From NCBI RefSeq assembly GCF_024362695.1, contig NC_065406.1, positions 2,852,001 to 2,916,000 of the forward strand: a DNA stretch of 64,000 nucleotides, given 5' to 3'. Below are positions 42,945-54,300 of the stretch, piece after piece. Every line of letters begins with the position of its first letter. The stretch's first letter is position 1. This stretch comes from Pectinophora gossypiella. Taxonomy: Eukaryota; Arthropoda; Insecta; Lepidoptera; Gelechiidae. A program made the translations under genes and the position numbers. The notes under the pieces are model-generated. The model ran no database searches and was not told where the DNA came from. It saw only the letters and a program-made list of their open reading frames with translations.

Positions 42945-43550
42945 AAGTAAATTAAATTCACCGTTTTTGGGGTTATGTATACGTTTTTACAAGAAAATAT
43001 CAAATAATATTTTAAATTTGTCAGAAAATAAATTTAAAGCTCATGTGAAGCTTACTTTATGTAGAAACTTATTATAAGATTAATGACTACCTAAATGATA
43101 AAAATGTCTTGTATTGAATGTGTTCCTCTAGTTATTAAATAACTTGTAATGTATACCTTCATTGATTTAAAAGATGAGTTGCTGTTGCAGTTTGTCACTT
43201 CTTCTGCTCAGCCATAACACCTTGCGAAATGACGTAAATTCAAAAATGTTACATTGACCTTCAATAAGTTAATCCATGATAATTACCTTGAATACTTAAA
43301 TGATTCTGATTTCATGATGATGTTATATTTATACAACAGCACTTTCGAGTCACGTTTCCCTTAAATCTAAGAACATAATTCACGGAGATATTTTTTGTAA
43401 AGTTAAAAATTTGCCAACGTTTTCCAATAGCTTCAATGCGGGGTACTAATTAGAACTGTCAAAGTTCAGAAGCCAGTGTTGTGACGTACATTAGCATAGT
43501 GATGTATCAGTGGAGTTTAGGCCGATCGATTCTGTTCTATCTAACAATAT
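42945..43550. other. No gene recognised
   Basis: AT-rich, unassigned. Confidence 0.4.
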
Positions 43551-43552
43551 GT

Positions 43553-43880
43553 CATCATCTCCCTAGCATTATCCCGTTTTTCACAGGGCCCGCTTACCTA
43601 ACCTGAAGATGTGACAGGTCCGGTTTTTTACAGAAGCGACTGCCTGTCTGACCTTCCAACCCGCGAAGGGAAAACCAGTCTAATACAGGTTAGGTCACAT
43701 ACCTCCGAAAATGCATTTCTCGGGAATGTTTTCCTTCACCGCTGAGCACGTGATAATCATTTATGGTCCAAACATGAATTCGAAAACAAATTCGACAATC
43801 ATTGGTTTAGGCCTGTGCTGGATGCGAACTTGTGACCTCAAGTGAGAGGTAAGTTCTACCAACTGGTCTACCACGGCTTC
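43553..43880 (-). mobile_element. SINE-C, full length
   Basis: Near-identical 18-bp flanks, TTCTATCTAACAATATGT and TTCTATCTACCAATATGT. On the minus strand the head is GCCGTGGTAGACCAGTTGGT and the tail GAAAAACGGGATAATGCTAG. Confidence 0.85.
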
Positions 43881-43899
43881 TTCTATCTACCAATATGTA

Positions 43900-44350
43900 T
43901 GACCAATATTTCGAAAGAGAGACAGAAAACATTTATTTCACACAAAAAGCATTTTCCAGCTTAACAGTACGCCCACCAAAATATTGATTCTCTTGCACAC
44001 TTGTTGAAGCCATAATATAGTTACATGTTTGTTCACACGCCTCGCCTCATATTTGACAAGTCTGGCAGCCGGTTTCGGGGCTTTGAATTCGATTCCCGTT
44101 GTTTACTTACACGCACAAACACATTGATTCCCTGTTTGTCAACTGAGATTTGTGTTATAACGTGTTGGAATGAATGAAAGTTACTTTGGGTCGTTGCTGT
44201 TTGGTTAGGTACACGCTTTGTCTCGCATGCGTTATGAAATTACGCGTATTTTTACCCAACTGCGACGAAGTAAAAAGGAGGGTTATTGTTTAGTGTTCCC
44301 AGTGGGGGACATAGGCAAGTTAACGCATTTTCATGTACTACTTACATAAC
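43900..44350. other. No gene recognised
   Basis: Unassigned. Confidence 0.35.
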
Positions 44351-44455
44351 ATAATTAGCCTTTATACGTCCAACTGCTGCGCACAGGCGTCCCCTCAATC
44401 AACCGGAGAGGGTATGGAGCATACTCCACTACGCTGCTTCACGCTGGACTTGTGG
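44351..44455 (-). mobile_element. SINE-A 3' fragment
   Basis: TAGCCTTTATACGTCCAACT, CAATCAACCGGAGAGGGTAT and CTCCACTACGCTGCTTCAC in reverse. Confidence 0.7.
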
Positions 44456-44609
44456 AGAACCGCCAAGCGATTTTAGTACAGTTTCGTATGCGAAACACAA
44501 AACGCAAATCTCATTGTAAAGTTTTCTAACATCAGCAACCACTTGTTCTATCCTAATAAGTATGTACTTAACTGATGTTAGTGCACTTAAAGTACATTCA
44601 TAGACATAA

Positions 44610-44700
44610 CATTAGCTTACGACTAAATAGCCGTATTGGGATATCCCAATGGGGTAGTCAGATGTACATCTACCGAAAGATGAACTAAGTATCTACTTAC
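44610..44700 (-). mobile_element. LINE-end word
   Basis: ATAACATTAGCTTACGACTA and AATGGGGTAGTCAGATGTAC, the same reverse LINE-end motif as at 10.8 and 36.2 kb. Confidence 0.45.
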
Positions 44701-44727
44701 TGATGTAAGTTATTATTTATGTTTGTT

Positions 44728-44912
44728 TTTAAAAACGTCTAGAGTCCTGTGCCGAGGTTTTTCTTGCAGCTTTTCTCTGGCTATACAGGCTGTGAGAAGC
44801 TGCAGTAGTTTTAAGCGGATGAGACGTTCGTTGTGTAAAAAATGACGATTCAAAGTGTACGAGTAACTATATTACCTACTGAATAAAGATACTTTTGAAT
44901 TTGGATTTGTGC
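44728..44912 (+). mobile_element. LINE 3' end (GCTGCAGTAGTTTTA family)
   Basis: Best copy of this tail: TCTCTGGCTATACAGGCTGT, GAAGCTGCAGTAGTTTTAAG, GACGATTCAAAGTGTACGAG, GAATAAAGATACTTTTGAAT. Confidence 0.78.
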
Positions 44913-44980
44913 CATTTGTGAAGTAAACCTATCTCAGCCGCTTGTGGGAAGCGGTGAGTTGCCGTTCTATACGTAGTATT

Positions 44981-46219
44981 GTGGACTGTATGTGTAGCGT
45001 TCAACTGTTCAACTGACTGGTGACTACCTTTATTCGTCGAACCTTCACACGCGCCCGTTGTTTGGGCACGGGGAATCTTCCGGGCTCTTGTATCCCCTGC
45101 AGAGGTTGCTAGCGCGGCTGATTACGTCCAGCCAGTATTGGGTTGCCTTCTATTGGCGTGGGTTGAGTCTTCATGGCTTTTCCCGGCCATTCTGCGGCTT
45201 AGGTGCTGCGATGGCCTGTCTGCGGCTTTTGGGTAGCGACCTCACTGGACGAGCTCTTTGTTTAGAGCTCGTGCACGCTTCTCCGGGGGCCGCGCGTGAA
45301 GCGGCGTAAAGCCCTGTAGGAGCGGATAGCTTGAGTTGTCTGCGCGGGCCATCCCCCGCGCGAGACCATACCTTTATTTCCATCGAGTCATCACACGCGC
45401 TCTCTAGTGGGCACGGGGAGTCTTCCGGGCTCTTGAAGCCTCTGTAGAGGTTGCTGGCGCGGCTGGTTACGACCAGCCGGGGTTGGGTTGCCTTCTGTTG
45501 GCGTGGGTTGTTGTCACCATCATGGTTTTAGACGGCCATTCTGTGGCTTAGGTGCTGCGATGGCCTGTCTGCGGCTTTTGGGTAGGGACCTCACTGGACG
45601 AGCTCTCTGGCTAGAGCTCGTGCACGCTTCTCCGGGGGCCGCGCGGGAAGCGGCGCAAAGCCCTGAAGGAGCGGATAGCTTGAGTTGTCTGCGCGGCCCA
45701 TTCCCCGCGCGAGACCATACCTTTATTACAGCAAGTCTTCTCACGCGACCTATAGTTGGAACGGGGGATCTTCCGGGCTCTTGTGGCCCCTGCAGAGGTA
45801 TCTGTCGCGACTGGTTACGACCAGCCGGGATTGGGGTGCCTTCTAATGGCGTGATTTGATGTACCATCATGGTATTGGACGGCCATTCTGCGGTTTAGGT
45901 GCTGCGATAGCTTGTCTGCGGCTTTTGGGTAGACCTCACTGGACGAGCTCTCTGCCTAGAGCTCGTGCACGCTTCTCCGGGGGGCGCGCGAGAACCGGCG
46001 CAAATCCTGAAAGAAGAGCGGATAGCTAGAGTTGTCTGCGCGGTCGAACATCCCCCGCGCGGGACCATAACAATCAACCACATTAGGTACAATTTTTGTA
46101 TCCGCAACTAGCGGGATGTGCGTCCATTAATTTATCTTGCTGTACTCTTCCGATTGTAGTGCCGTCCTGTTCTTACAGCGCTGCCTGTCTCCGTCTCACT
46201 CTGGCGCGGCGTCCGCTAC
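44981..46219. mobile_element. 1,239-bp GC-rich insertion in REP-F, unknown type
   Basis: Bounded by ACGTAGTATT (44971-44980 and 46220-46229), so it inserted as one unit with a 10-bp duplication. It begins GTGGACTGTATGTG and ends GGCGTCCGCTAC; no terminal inverted repeats, no poly(A), no LTR-like ends. Most of it is the tandem array below. It might be the promoter region of a non-LTR element or a satellite fragment; I cannot tell. Confidence 0.6.
45028..46068. repeat. Three tandem ~347-bp GC-rich units
   Basis: Units start at CTTTATT (45028, 45372, 45721), so periods are 344 and 349 bp. Shared words include GGCACGGGGA, TCTTCCGGGCTCTTG, GTGCTGCGATGGCCTGTCTG, GACGAGCTCTCTGGCTAGAG and CTTGAGTTGTCTGCGCGG. 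Unit 3 has diverged most and lacks a base or more in several places. Similar frames on both strands (up to 123 aa) are caused by GC richness and repetition; they change frame between units, which argues against a protein. Confidence 0.85.
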
Positions 46220-46244
46220 ACGTAGTATTATTCCTTATTCTACG

Positions 46245-46434
46245 CCTGTACCTGGTAATCTTTAGATGGTAACAATGAAATATGGAGCCATCCATCACTC
46301 TATTAGTGCCACTTGTTATTGACGTGTGCGTGAGGGAGAGAAATGGCGTCGATTCCTGGATATATCACTTTGTTTTTGTAGAATTTTATGTAAGTATAGT
46401 GCTTCTGTTTTCTTTCCAACATAACAGCTTCACG
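46245..46434. other. No gene recognised
   Basis: Unassigned. Confidence 0.3.
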
Positions 46435-46599
46435 TTTGTATCCCCGAAGGGGTAGCCAGAGGTGTATGGTAGATCCACTGCTCGCAAGTCCCTTATAGCC
46501 TTCCTCTCTTTCACGCAATCTTTTCCGGTCCTGTGCAACTCTCATCCATTGCTTTCCGACGTACCTGACAATGTCACCCGACCACTGGGCCATGAACAT
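46435..46599 (-). mobile_element. LINE ORF2 C-terminus
   Basis: Reads AQWSGDIVRYVGKQWMRVAQ, then DRKRLREREEGYKGLASSGS. The W--DIV---G-QW-R-AQDR pattern is the ORF2 ending also seen at 31.2 kb. Only this distal part remains of the element. Confidence 0.6.
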
Positions 46600-46794
46600 T
46601 AATTGTTATAATTACAAAATTTGTTTATGTACGTGTATTTGGTCTATTACAGAAACAACATGTAACCAGGAGCTCTTAAGTACAACCAATTATTTTTATT
46701 ACTTTACAAGAAACTGATTGGAAGAAGAAACTTGGACACCCTTTTGTTGTCGTTTCCTTGAATCAGATCTTGAATCAAAAATACAACAGGTGGG

Positions 46795-46943
46795 TTAAAA
46801 TGGCCACATTCATCTAAGGAAGCGATATTGCAATTTGACATTTGCGCATATAAAAGTAAGTGCGCAATGCAAACAAATGTCAAATAGCAATATTGCTTTT
46901 GTAGATGAATTGCTTCGATGTGGCCATTTTAACCCCCTGTGCA
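46795..46943. mobile_element. MITE-3
   Basis: GGGTTAAAATGGCCACAT at one end, TGTGGCCATTTTAACCCCC at the other; centre GCGCATATAAAAGTAAGTGC. Confidence 0.82.
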
Positions 46944-47164
46944 TCGAAATCGAAATTATTCCGATATCATTGTCTTGATTTGAATATAATGATGCGATGT
47001 GAGCTGATTAGCATTTGTATTGTTTCAAGCATATGTGTACCGTTTGATGGCTCGATAGTGAAAGTAGAAGATATCTTATTAGAATACTACGCATATTTAA
47101 AATATAAGTTACATTCACACATACCATGTCCAATAGGCTAGTTTCCAAGTAGACGAATCAGTTA
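46944..47164. other. No gene recognised
   Basis: AATAGGCTAGTTTCCAAGTA near 47130 recurs in reverse at 59.08 kb (TTGGAAACTAGCCTAT), so part of this is another dispersed repeat. Confidence 0.4.
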
Positions 47165-47395
47165 CTTTTTACTCTACAATACAAAAACGCTTTATTGCAC
47201 ATATAAACACAACACTAAAAACAATCACATATGTGACAAGAGAAGCACAATCGGCGGCCTTATTGCTAAATAGCAATTTCTTCCAGGCAACCTTAGGGTG
47301 AAAGAACTTGCTACATATTGGAGTCGGGGACGGTGCAATACAGGTATAAGTCAATAATGCAATGTAACTTAAAACAATCTACATAAAACATACAT
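47165..47395 (-). mobile_element. LINE 3' region, CR1/Jockey-like
   Basis: Reverse copy. CTACAATACAAAAACGCTTT + ATTGCACA is the tail, and GGCGGCCTTATTGCTAAATA with TTCTTCCAGGCAACCTTAGG is the upstream segment. It matches the order of the forward copy at 1.55-1.64 kb. Confidence 0.65.
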
Positions 47396-48140
47396 ACATA
47401 GGCATATATAGTTTTGACGTTTAGTAAAAAGTAACTCATTACTCAATTACTCATTACTAGTATCTCGTCTAGTTCATAAAAAAATTAAAGTTATGATGGC
47501 GGAAAACGATGAAAACTGCTTGTTTGTGATAGTGAGGTAATTAAAACAAAAGATTGTTTAAATAATTAAGTTTTCTTTGGAAATCAGCACAATGAAAACA
47601 ATAGTATAACTCAAGGAGATTCGCCCAATCTCGAACGGGATCTCGTCATAAGTATCATACTTCGGGATTAATCCCGAAAATTTTAACGAGATCTCGTGAG
47701 ATGTTCGTCCTAGTGAGATAGGTATTCCATGGCTTTTCCAAATTTCTATGATCGCAACGCTTAGATTTAATTAAATGCCAATGTTTACCGCTACACCAGT
47801 AATTTTACTCGTTCGATTCGTAAATAAATTGATTGTAAACAGAAAGAATATTCGTTTTCCCCTTTCCGTTCAGGTCGGTTGGCTCGACCGAATCGATTCG
47901 GTTTCGGCTCATCGCGTCGATTGGAACGAACTAATTCAGACGCGATTTCGAAAGAATCTTTACGAGATTCCGTTTGGTCTTTGTGATGGGAAACGTTTTT
48001 GGAAGTGGATTGAGCGAGACGGGTGTAGCGTTCAAAACGGTTTTTGGGTCTTATGTAATTGGGATCTGTGGAAGTAGATGCCTCAATCTTTCATTCGTCT
48101 TTACACATGCATACATACATAGGATTGCCTCTAGATACAT
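47396..48140. other. No gene recognised
   Basis: A TCTCG-rich palindromic cluster lies at 47625-47710 (ATCTCGAACGGGATCTCG, CGGGATTAATCCCG). The 100-aa frame at 47775-48077 shows no domain I know. Confidence 0.35.
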
Positions 48141-48141
48141 A

Positions 48142-48290
48142 CATAAATAGCCTATATACGTCCCACTGCTGGGCACAGACCTCCCCTCAGTCAACCGGCT
48201 CCACACTGAGGGTTGGTAAAAGTGTTTTAACGGCTAATAGTCGGGACCAACGGCTTAACGTGCTGTCCGAAGCACGGAATCGCCATGGAT
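48142..48290 (-). mobile_element. SINE-A, internally deleted
   Basis: TAGCCTATATACGTCCCACT, CAGTCAACCGGCTCCACACT (a jump), GGCTAATAGTCGGGACCAAC, GAAGCACGGAATCG. Confidence 0.75.
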
Positions 48291-48299
48291 TGCACCTAT

Positions 48300-48495
48300 T
48301 TCCTATAAATGTTTGGATCTCAGAATTATTATCATGTGCTCAGCGATGTAGGAGAACATATTTTCGGAAGTATATGACCTAATCTATATTTGGCTGGCCT
48401 TTGCGGGTTGGAATGTCAGACAGGCAGTCGCTTCTGTTCAAAATCGGACCTCAACTCAGTTAGGTAAGCGGACTCCGTCAAAACGGAATAACGCT
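48300..48495 (+). mobile_element. SINE-C body fragment
   Basis: TGTTTGGATCTCAGAATTAT, ATGTGCTCAGCGATGTAGGA, GACAGGCAGTCGCTTCTGTT, TTAGGTAAGCGGACTCCGTC. Its last bases diverge (ACGGAATAACGC). Confidence 0.7.
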
Positions 48496-48890
48496 AGTAA
48501 GATGAGTGAACTTCAGGTAGATTCAACTCTTTTCTACGTCCATTGGAAACTCTCTCATTACTAACCCAACCTACCATGACTACCAGGTCCACTGATTCAC
48601 CAGACTTAGAGATCTCACACCATGCTTAAGGCATACTTTTATAGCAATGAATAAACATAATAGAATTACATAGAGAATAAGATAATCAATCCCCAACAAG
48701 CCTAACAAACGATTGCACCAACCGCTACATGGATCTACGAAGGCTGCGCTGCATCGTGCGCAAGCGCAAGTGATTGTTTCTATACGATTAATGACGACTC
48801 CGACCGGATTTAGTCACCGGATTGCTTTTGTTCCTGAGCGATCATAGGTGCGTTTACACTGTACGATTTAATATAATTTGTTACTAGATC
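48496..48890. other. No gene recognised
   Basis: Unassigned. Confidence 0.35.
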
Positions 48891-49183
48891 ATCATTTCAC
48901 TAGCATTATCCCGTTTCTCACAGGGTCCGCTTACCTAACCTGAAAATTTGACAGGTCCGGTTTTTTACAGAAGCGACTGCCTGTCTGACCTTCCAACCCG
49001 CGAAGAGAAAACCAGCCCAATACAGGTTAGGTCACATCCCTCCGAAAATGCATTTCTCGGGAATGTGGGTTTCCTAATGTTTTCCTTCACCGCTGAGCAC
49101 GTGATAATCATTTATGATCCAAACATGAATTCGAAAACAAATTCGACAATTGTTGGTTTAGGCCTGTGCTGGATCGTATAGTA
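48891..49183 (-). mobile_element. SINE-C, head missing
   Basis: CATTATCCCGTTTCTCACAG, ACCTAACCTGAAAATTTGAC, TTCTCGGGAATGTGGGTTTC, then TAGGCCTGTGCTGGAT, where it stops before the tRNA-like head. Confidence 0.8.
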
Positions 49184-50176
49184 CGTCATACGGGCACCGA
49201 AGAAATTATTTATTTATTTATTTCAAAAATTTAGTACACTCAGTGATTATGCTAACTAGCATCGTTAAACCATGGTTTGTGTCGATGCTAGGTATCTACG
49301 ATGTCCGTCTTACATTATACATAGATAAGTAGTAACAAAAACTTGTGGATAAGCAATAGGTAAACAAACATTTTTGTGCAATTTGTGTCTCGGCTACGTA
49401 TCGCACAGCGCAAGCAAGTGATATGATAACTACATAGTTACAATTGTACCTATAAAACTTATGCCTACTGGCCGATGTGCATAGCAACACGATAGTGGTG
49501 GTGGCTGCGCTCACTGCTAAGCCGGACCCTCTCGACGTCACCTCAGCCGCTGCGTACTTAGAACCGATATACAGGGAGGCACAGATAATGTTAACTAGAT
49601 ACGTACCTACTTATTTTTAAATTATGTGGATATTTTAATTTTATTATTAATTATTTATTATTATTTAACCTGAAAAACTATATTTTTATTTATTCTAGTA
49701 ATATTGTTTATATTTTGTAGCAAATATTTATCTTTTTGTATTTTGTTGGTATAATAAGTATTATTTATATAAGTTATTGTTTTGATACAATAGATAAGTT
49801 GTTTTTGTTTATTTTTAATTTAGCATGATTAGAATTTTTATAAGGATTTTGATTAGGATTTAGAATGTAATCATGCGCATATATTATTGTACCTATCGTG
49901 ACTTGTAAAAGCACCTCAGGCTAAGTAGGATGGGAGCTATTATTCTATACTTAACTATGCGTGGGTTCATATTGTTTTCATCAAATGCACCACTCCTACG
50001 CATACAACTAATGTTGAAAACAATCACAATTGATTAAGGACATTTTTTGAACATCTGCCTATTGGCCATTTGACCCCATTTGACCATTAAAACAAAACCT
50101 TGGTGTAGTAATTGTTACTTCTTTAATTTGAATAGTATGCTGTTCTGTTTGCAAATGCTAAGGTTTTGTTATGTTG
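49184..50176. other. No gene recognised
   Basis: Very AT-rich from 49600 to 49900; no element ends. This is the left genomic flank of the Gypsy element. Confidence 0.4.
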
Positions 50177-50181
50177 AAATG
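50177..50181. other. Target-site duplication, left
   Basis: AAATG, repeated at 57642-57646 directly after the last LTR. Five bases is a usual duplication size for Ty3/Gypsy integrases. Confidence 0.88.
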
Positions 50182-50315
50182 TGTTATGTATGTAGGTCGG
50201 TACTTGTACAATAATAAGTTGTGTGGCTGCGTCCACCGCCTGTCAGTTTGACAATAAACCAGTGCGAATCGAACTGTCCGTCGTTTAACTTGTATTCCTG
50301 TTCGCATACTTACCA
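50182..50315 (+). repeat. LTR 1 (forward)
   Basis: 134 bp, TGTTATGTATGTAGG to GCATACTTACCA. Contains a possible polyadenylation word AATAAA within GACAATAAACCAG. Confidence 0.9.
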
Positions 50316-51179
50316 GTGGCGACGTGTCGTTTTTGTACCCATTAAAATTTTGTACCCATTAACATCGTAGTCGTCATCGCTTCCGGCACCGGTGCCCAAA
50401 TTAACGTAGTTCACTTTATTCCGACACATTCTACGCAAGTGACCCTTTACATTGCACTTTTTGCACACATAATTTGCGTAACGACACTCCGAACTTTTAT
50501 GATTGTTATATCCGCACACCGAACACTTTACTTTTTCCTTATTTACCGCGATATTTCCCTGTCGACCGGGCGCAATCTTGAACAGCTGTTCATCGGGTGA
50601 CACGGCGGCGTCGGCGGGCCCGCGGGCCGTGGCCCCGGCACCGGTATGTGCCGTTCGGAGATTTTCCGCTAACTCCACCGCTTTAGCCAAGGTCACATCA
50701 GCCATATCCTGTGCATATAACTTTTGCTTTTCTATTCCTGGTACCATGCCCATGATGAATCTATCTCGGAGCGCTTCTTCCACATTGGCGAATCGACAGT
50801 GAGCCGTTAAGCCGCGCAGTCTACCCGCCCACTGTTTGTGAGATTCGTCGGCTCGTTGCGTGGCCGCATAGAAATTATGACGCTCGCTGAATCCTACCCG
50901 CTTTGTAGTGAAATGATTATCTAGAAGATTCAAAATATCTTGATATGGTACACTCTCAAGCTCCTTTGGCAGCGCTAAGTCAGAAGCGAGCTTGTATGTG
51001 TTTTCTGTGAGTGCGCTCAACAAAATAGCACGTCGTTTTTCTCCTGTACTGTCACTGGTTTCGTTAATGTCGTTAGCTATGAACCATTGTGTAATTCGGC
51101 CCTTGTACGTTTTCCAAGTATGCACATTATGGTCATAACTAGTTAATATACCGAAATTGGCACTTAAACTTCGAGACAT
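50310..51179 (-). pseudogene. gag: Gag polyprotein, C-terminally replaced by inverted leader
   Basis: Capsid/nucleocapsid protein of the element; it packages the RNA in cytoplasmic particles. I start at the methionine of MSRSLSANF (51179), just after the leader; the frame is open further upstream only because the LTR happens to be open. Residues 219-232 and 239-252 are two CX2CX4HX4C zinc knuckles (CSVCGYNNHKSSEC, CKKCNVKGHLRRMC). Residue 272 (the last D of SDDDYD) is the last native residue. The next 17 (VNGYK...TTRRHW) are read from leader and primer-binding site in reverse. In the pol-linked copy the frame instead runs on into protease, so gag and pol were originally one frame. Confidence 0.85.
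50317..50329 (+). promoter_or_regulatory. Primer-binding site, tRNA-Arg-like
   Basis: TGGCGACGTGTCG one base after the LTR. TGGCGAC is how 412/mdg1-type sites complementary to the tRNA-Arg 3' end begin; the later bases differ, so the tRNA is uncertain. The mirror copy is at 51209-51221. Confidence 0.6.
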
Positions 51180-51222
51180 TTTTACTAAAATGTTAATGGG
51201 TACAAAAACGACACGTCGCCAC

Positions 51223-51356
51223 TGGTAAGTATGCGAACAGGAATACAAGTTAAACGACGGACAGTTCGATTCGCACTGGTTTATTGTCAAACTGACAGGC
51301 GGTGGACGCAGCCACACAACTTATTATTGTACAAGTACCGACCTACATACATAACA
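51223..51356 (-). repeat. LTR 2 (reverse), shared by pol and gag segments
   Basis: Serves both as 3' LTR of the reversed pol and 5' LTR of the reversed gag. That arrangement comes from a one-LTR circle or from two tandem elements. Identical to the other LTRs as far as compared. Confidence 0.9.
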
Positions 51357-51372
51357 CTCCTACCCCTAATCG
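51357..51372 (-). promoter_or_regulatory. Polypurine tract of reversed pol
   Basis: Minus strand CGATTAGGGGTAGGAG directly before the TG of the LTR; primes plus-strand DNA synthesis. The forward counterpart is at 57492-57507. Confidence 0.75.
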
Positions 51373-51381
51373 AACAATATT

Positions 51382-54300
51382 CTAAAAGTACTTCCTAAAG
51401 TCTAGCAACGAGGGACGCTTTCGGAGGACCCTTCTAGGCACTTCTTCGGGTTCGCTCTCTGAGTCGCTTTGCGACTTTGCCTCGAGGAATTCGTCTTCAA
51501 CCGGTATGTGTACCGGTTGAGTCACATCAGGTTCTGCTGCTCCCTTGCTGGCCTCCCTCTCTGGGTTGTCTTCATCAGTCATCGTCTCTGGTGTTTCTGA
51601 CGATGACGTCAATGGTGAAGTCGGCGGTGGTAGCGCCTGTGGCGGTAATGGTGACAGCGACGACGGTAACGGCAGAGCTGGCAGCGATGGCGACGATAGC
51701 GGCGGCAGTGACGACGGCGTATACGGAGGTGGCGGCTGTGACAGTGACGGCGACGGAGGTGGCGGTGGCGTAGTACATCCAGGTAGGATTTTTACGTTGC
51801 CGTCTGGTATTTCCCGGCCTAGGTCTTTTCCTGTCCCTTTATATTGAACTATTTGATTAACATGTTTTTTAATTAACAAGGTAGTTTCCAAATCTTTTAC
51901 TAAATAAATCACTTTACCTATTCTTCTTTCAACAATTCCCTTACCCCATTTATAAACACTCTTAGAAGTATATTTTTTATATAATACAATATCTCCTTTC
52001 TTGAAACATAAATTCCTTCGTGGTTTATTCATTTGCGTACACTGTTTAGTAGGAATCACATTTTTATTGGAGTCCGGTGTCGAAGGCGATGACAACTTTG
52101 GGTTAATTAAATCCAACCGTGTTTTGAGTTTTCGACCAAATACAAGCTGAGAAGGTGAGTTACCAGTGATAGAATGTATTGAGTTGCGGTAGTCCATCAA
52201 GTATTTAAGTAATTTAATTTTACTTTCCCTCACGCTATTACTTCCTAATAGACTCGACTTTATACCCTTTTTTACAATTTTTACGAAGGATTCCGCTTGC
52301 CCGTTGCTGGCGGGGTGATACGCAGGTGACGTCACGTGTGATGTACCATTTAACGAACAAAAATGCCTAAACTCTTTGGAACAAAAAGCCGTGCCATTGT
52401 CACTAACGATGGTATTGGGTAACCCAAATCGGGAAAAACAGTCACACATTTTCTCGATTACAGCTGATGTTGTAGTATTTGTAACCATGTCGTATACCTC
52501 CACCCACTTGGTACTTGCGTCGACTATAACTAAATAGGTACGACCATTAATTGGACCTAAAAAATCAATGTGCAATCTTTGGAACGGTTGTGGAGGACGG
52601 GCCCACGGTGAAATAGGAGCGCGTGCTGGTGAAGGACGCAGCTGTATGCACACATTGCACGTACCTATCATGTTTTCTATTGCGTCATCGATCCCAGGAA
52701 ACCAGAATCGCGCGCGCGCCTCCGCTTTTGTTTTGACTACACCTAAATGTGACGCATGCAGGTCCGACAAAACTTTATTTCGTAATGTTTCCGGTATGAC
52801 AACTTTATGGCCTCTCATAATACAGCCATTTTCATAGGATAACTGTGTCTTACACAATGAATAAGGCTTCAACTGTACATTAAAAATCCTATCTGGCCAC
52901 CCGTTCATAACACATTTTTTTACCTGACTTAATATAACATCTTTGTTTGTTTCATTGCGAATATCACTTACCGTCACCGGCATACTCCCCTCCACAACAA
53001 AACAAACGTACGCCGCGCGGTCACATACAGTATCATCATCTTGATGCGCCCGCGCCGCCCGCGCCCCCGCCGCTGTCCCAGTCATGGCGGGGGGTGTGGC
53101 GCTCGATGACCCAGGCTCCGGCAGGCTGGCGCGCGATAAGAAATCTGCACTATTGTCCGCGCTGCGTATGTATTCGATTACATAATTATAGCCTCCCAAA
53201 AATATTGCGTATCGTTGTAAACGATTTGCGGATACTTCTGGGATACCTTTGTATGGACCAAATATGGATATTAATGGCTTGTGGTCAGTACGTAGAGTAA
53301 ACGGGATCGATCGGCCATATAAATATTGATGAAATCTGCGCACACCGAATATTATTGCAGTTGCTTCCTTTTGTATCTGCGAATAATGTTTTTCTGCGGT
53401 ATTTAGGGTTCGCGACGCGAATGAGATTGGCCTTTCGATACCGTCGTCATCCACCTGTGACAAAATCGCTCCTAACCCCGTTGGAGAAGCATCTACAGTT
53501 AAGATTAACTTCGCATCCTGGTTATAATGAGTCAATACCTGTTCGGAAGCTAGAAGTTTTTTAATTGTTTTAAATGCGTCCATGTGTACTTGGTCCCACG
53601 TCCATTTAGTTCCTTTTTTCAATAAATCGTAAAGTGGACTCAAGATAGAAGATGCGTTTGCCACAAAGTTTCTATAATAGTTGACAAGCCCTAGAAAAGA
53701 CTGCAGTTGATTTACACTTTGTGGCTCCGGTGCTTTTAAAATAGCTTGGACCTTCTCTGGTGATTTTTTTAACCCCTTACTATTAATAATATAACCCAGA
53801 TAGTGTACTTCATTTTAAAAAAAATCGCACTTCTCCTTTTGCAATGTTAGTCCTGCACTTTCTAATCTCTGAAGTACGGCATGCAACCTTTCCATATGTT
53901 CATCTTTATTTTTCCCTGTGATTAGAATGTCATCCAAAAGACACGTGACTCCTTCCATGCCAGCCAGCACGCACTCCATTGCGCGCTGGAATATCGCCGG
54001 AGCACTTGCTAATCCAAATACTAAACGTGTGTACTTAAAAAGCCCTTTATGTGTATTAATGCAGGTTATTGACTGTGATTCGTCATCTAATAAGAACTGG
54101 TTATATGCCATAGACAGATCTAATTTCGTAAATTGCTGTCCGCCATACAATTTTGAAAACAGCTCTTTGATTGTAGGAAGCGGGTATTGTTCTATTATTA
54201 GCTGCTTATTAATTGACACCGAATAATCTGCACACAATCGTACCGAACCGTTACGTTTTAGTACTGGTACCACTGGTGATGCGTACTCTGCGTGTTCGAC

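Larger units (their letters stand above)
44933..46244 (-). repeat. REP-F interrupted by a GC-rich insertion
   Basis: The left part (GTTGCCGTTCTATACGTAGT) and the right part (TACACGTAGTATTATTCCTT) are the two sides of one reverse REP-F; compare the uninterrupted reverse copy at 61.6 kb. Confidence 0.75.

Noticed and set aside
45058..45870. GC-rich frames of 83-123 aa on both strands
   Set aside because: Products of tandem GC-rich repeats; equivalent positions in successive units fall in different frames.
47775..48077. 100-aa plus-strand frame
   Set aside because: Reads smoothly but has no match I know, no splice or promoter context, and TCG/CGA-rich palindromic DNA nearby.
51477..51847. Antisense frames over the proline-rich pol tail (and 57017-57387)
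   Set aside because: Shadows of the proline/serine codons on the opposite strand; low-complexity translations only.
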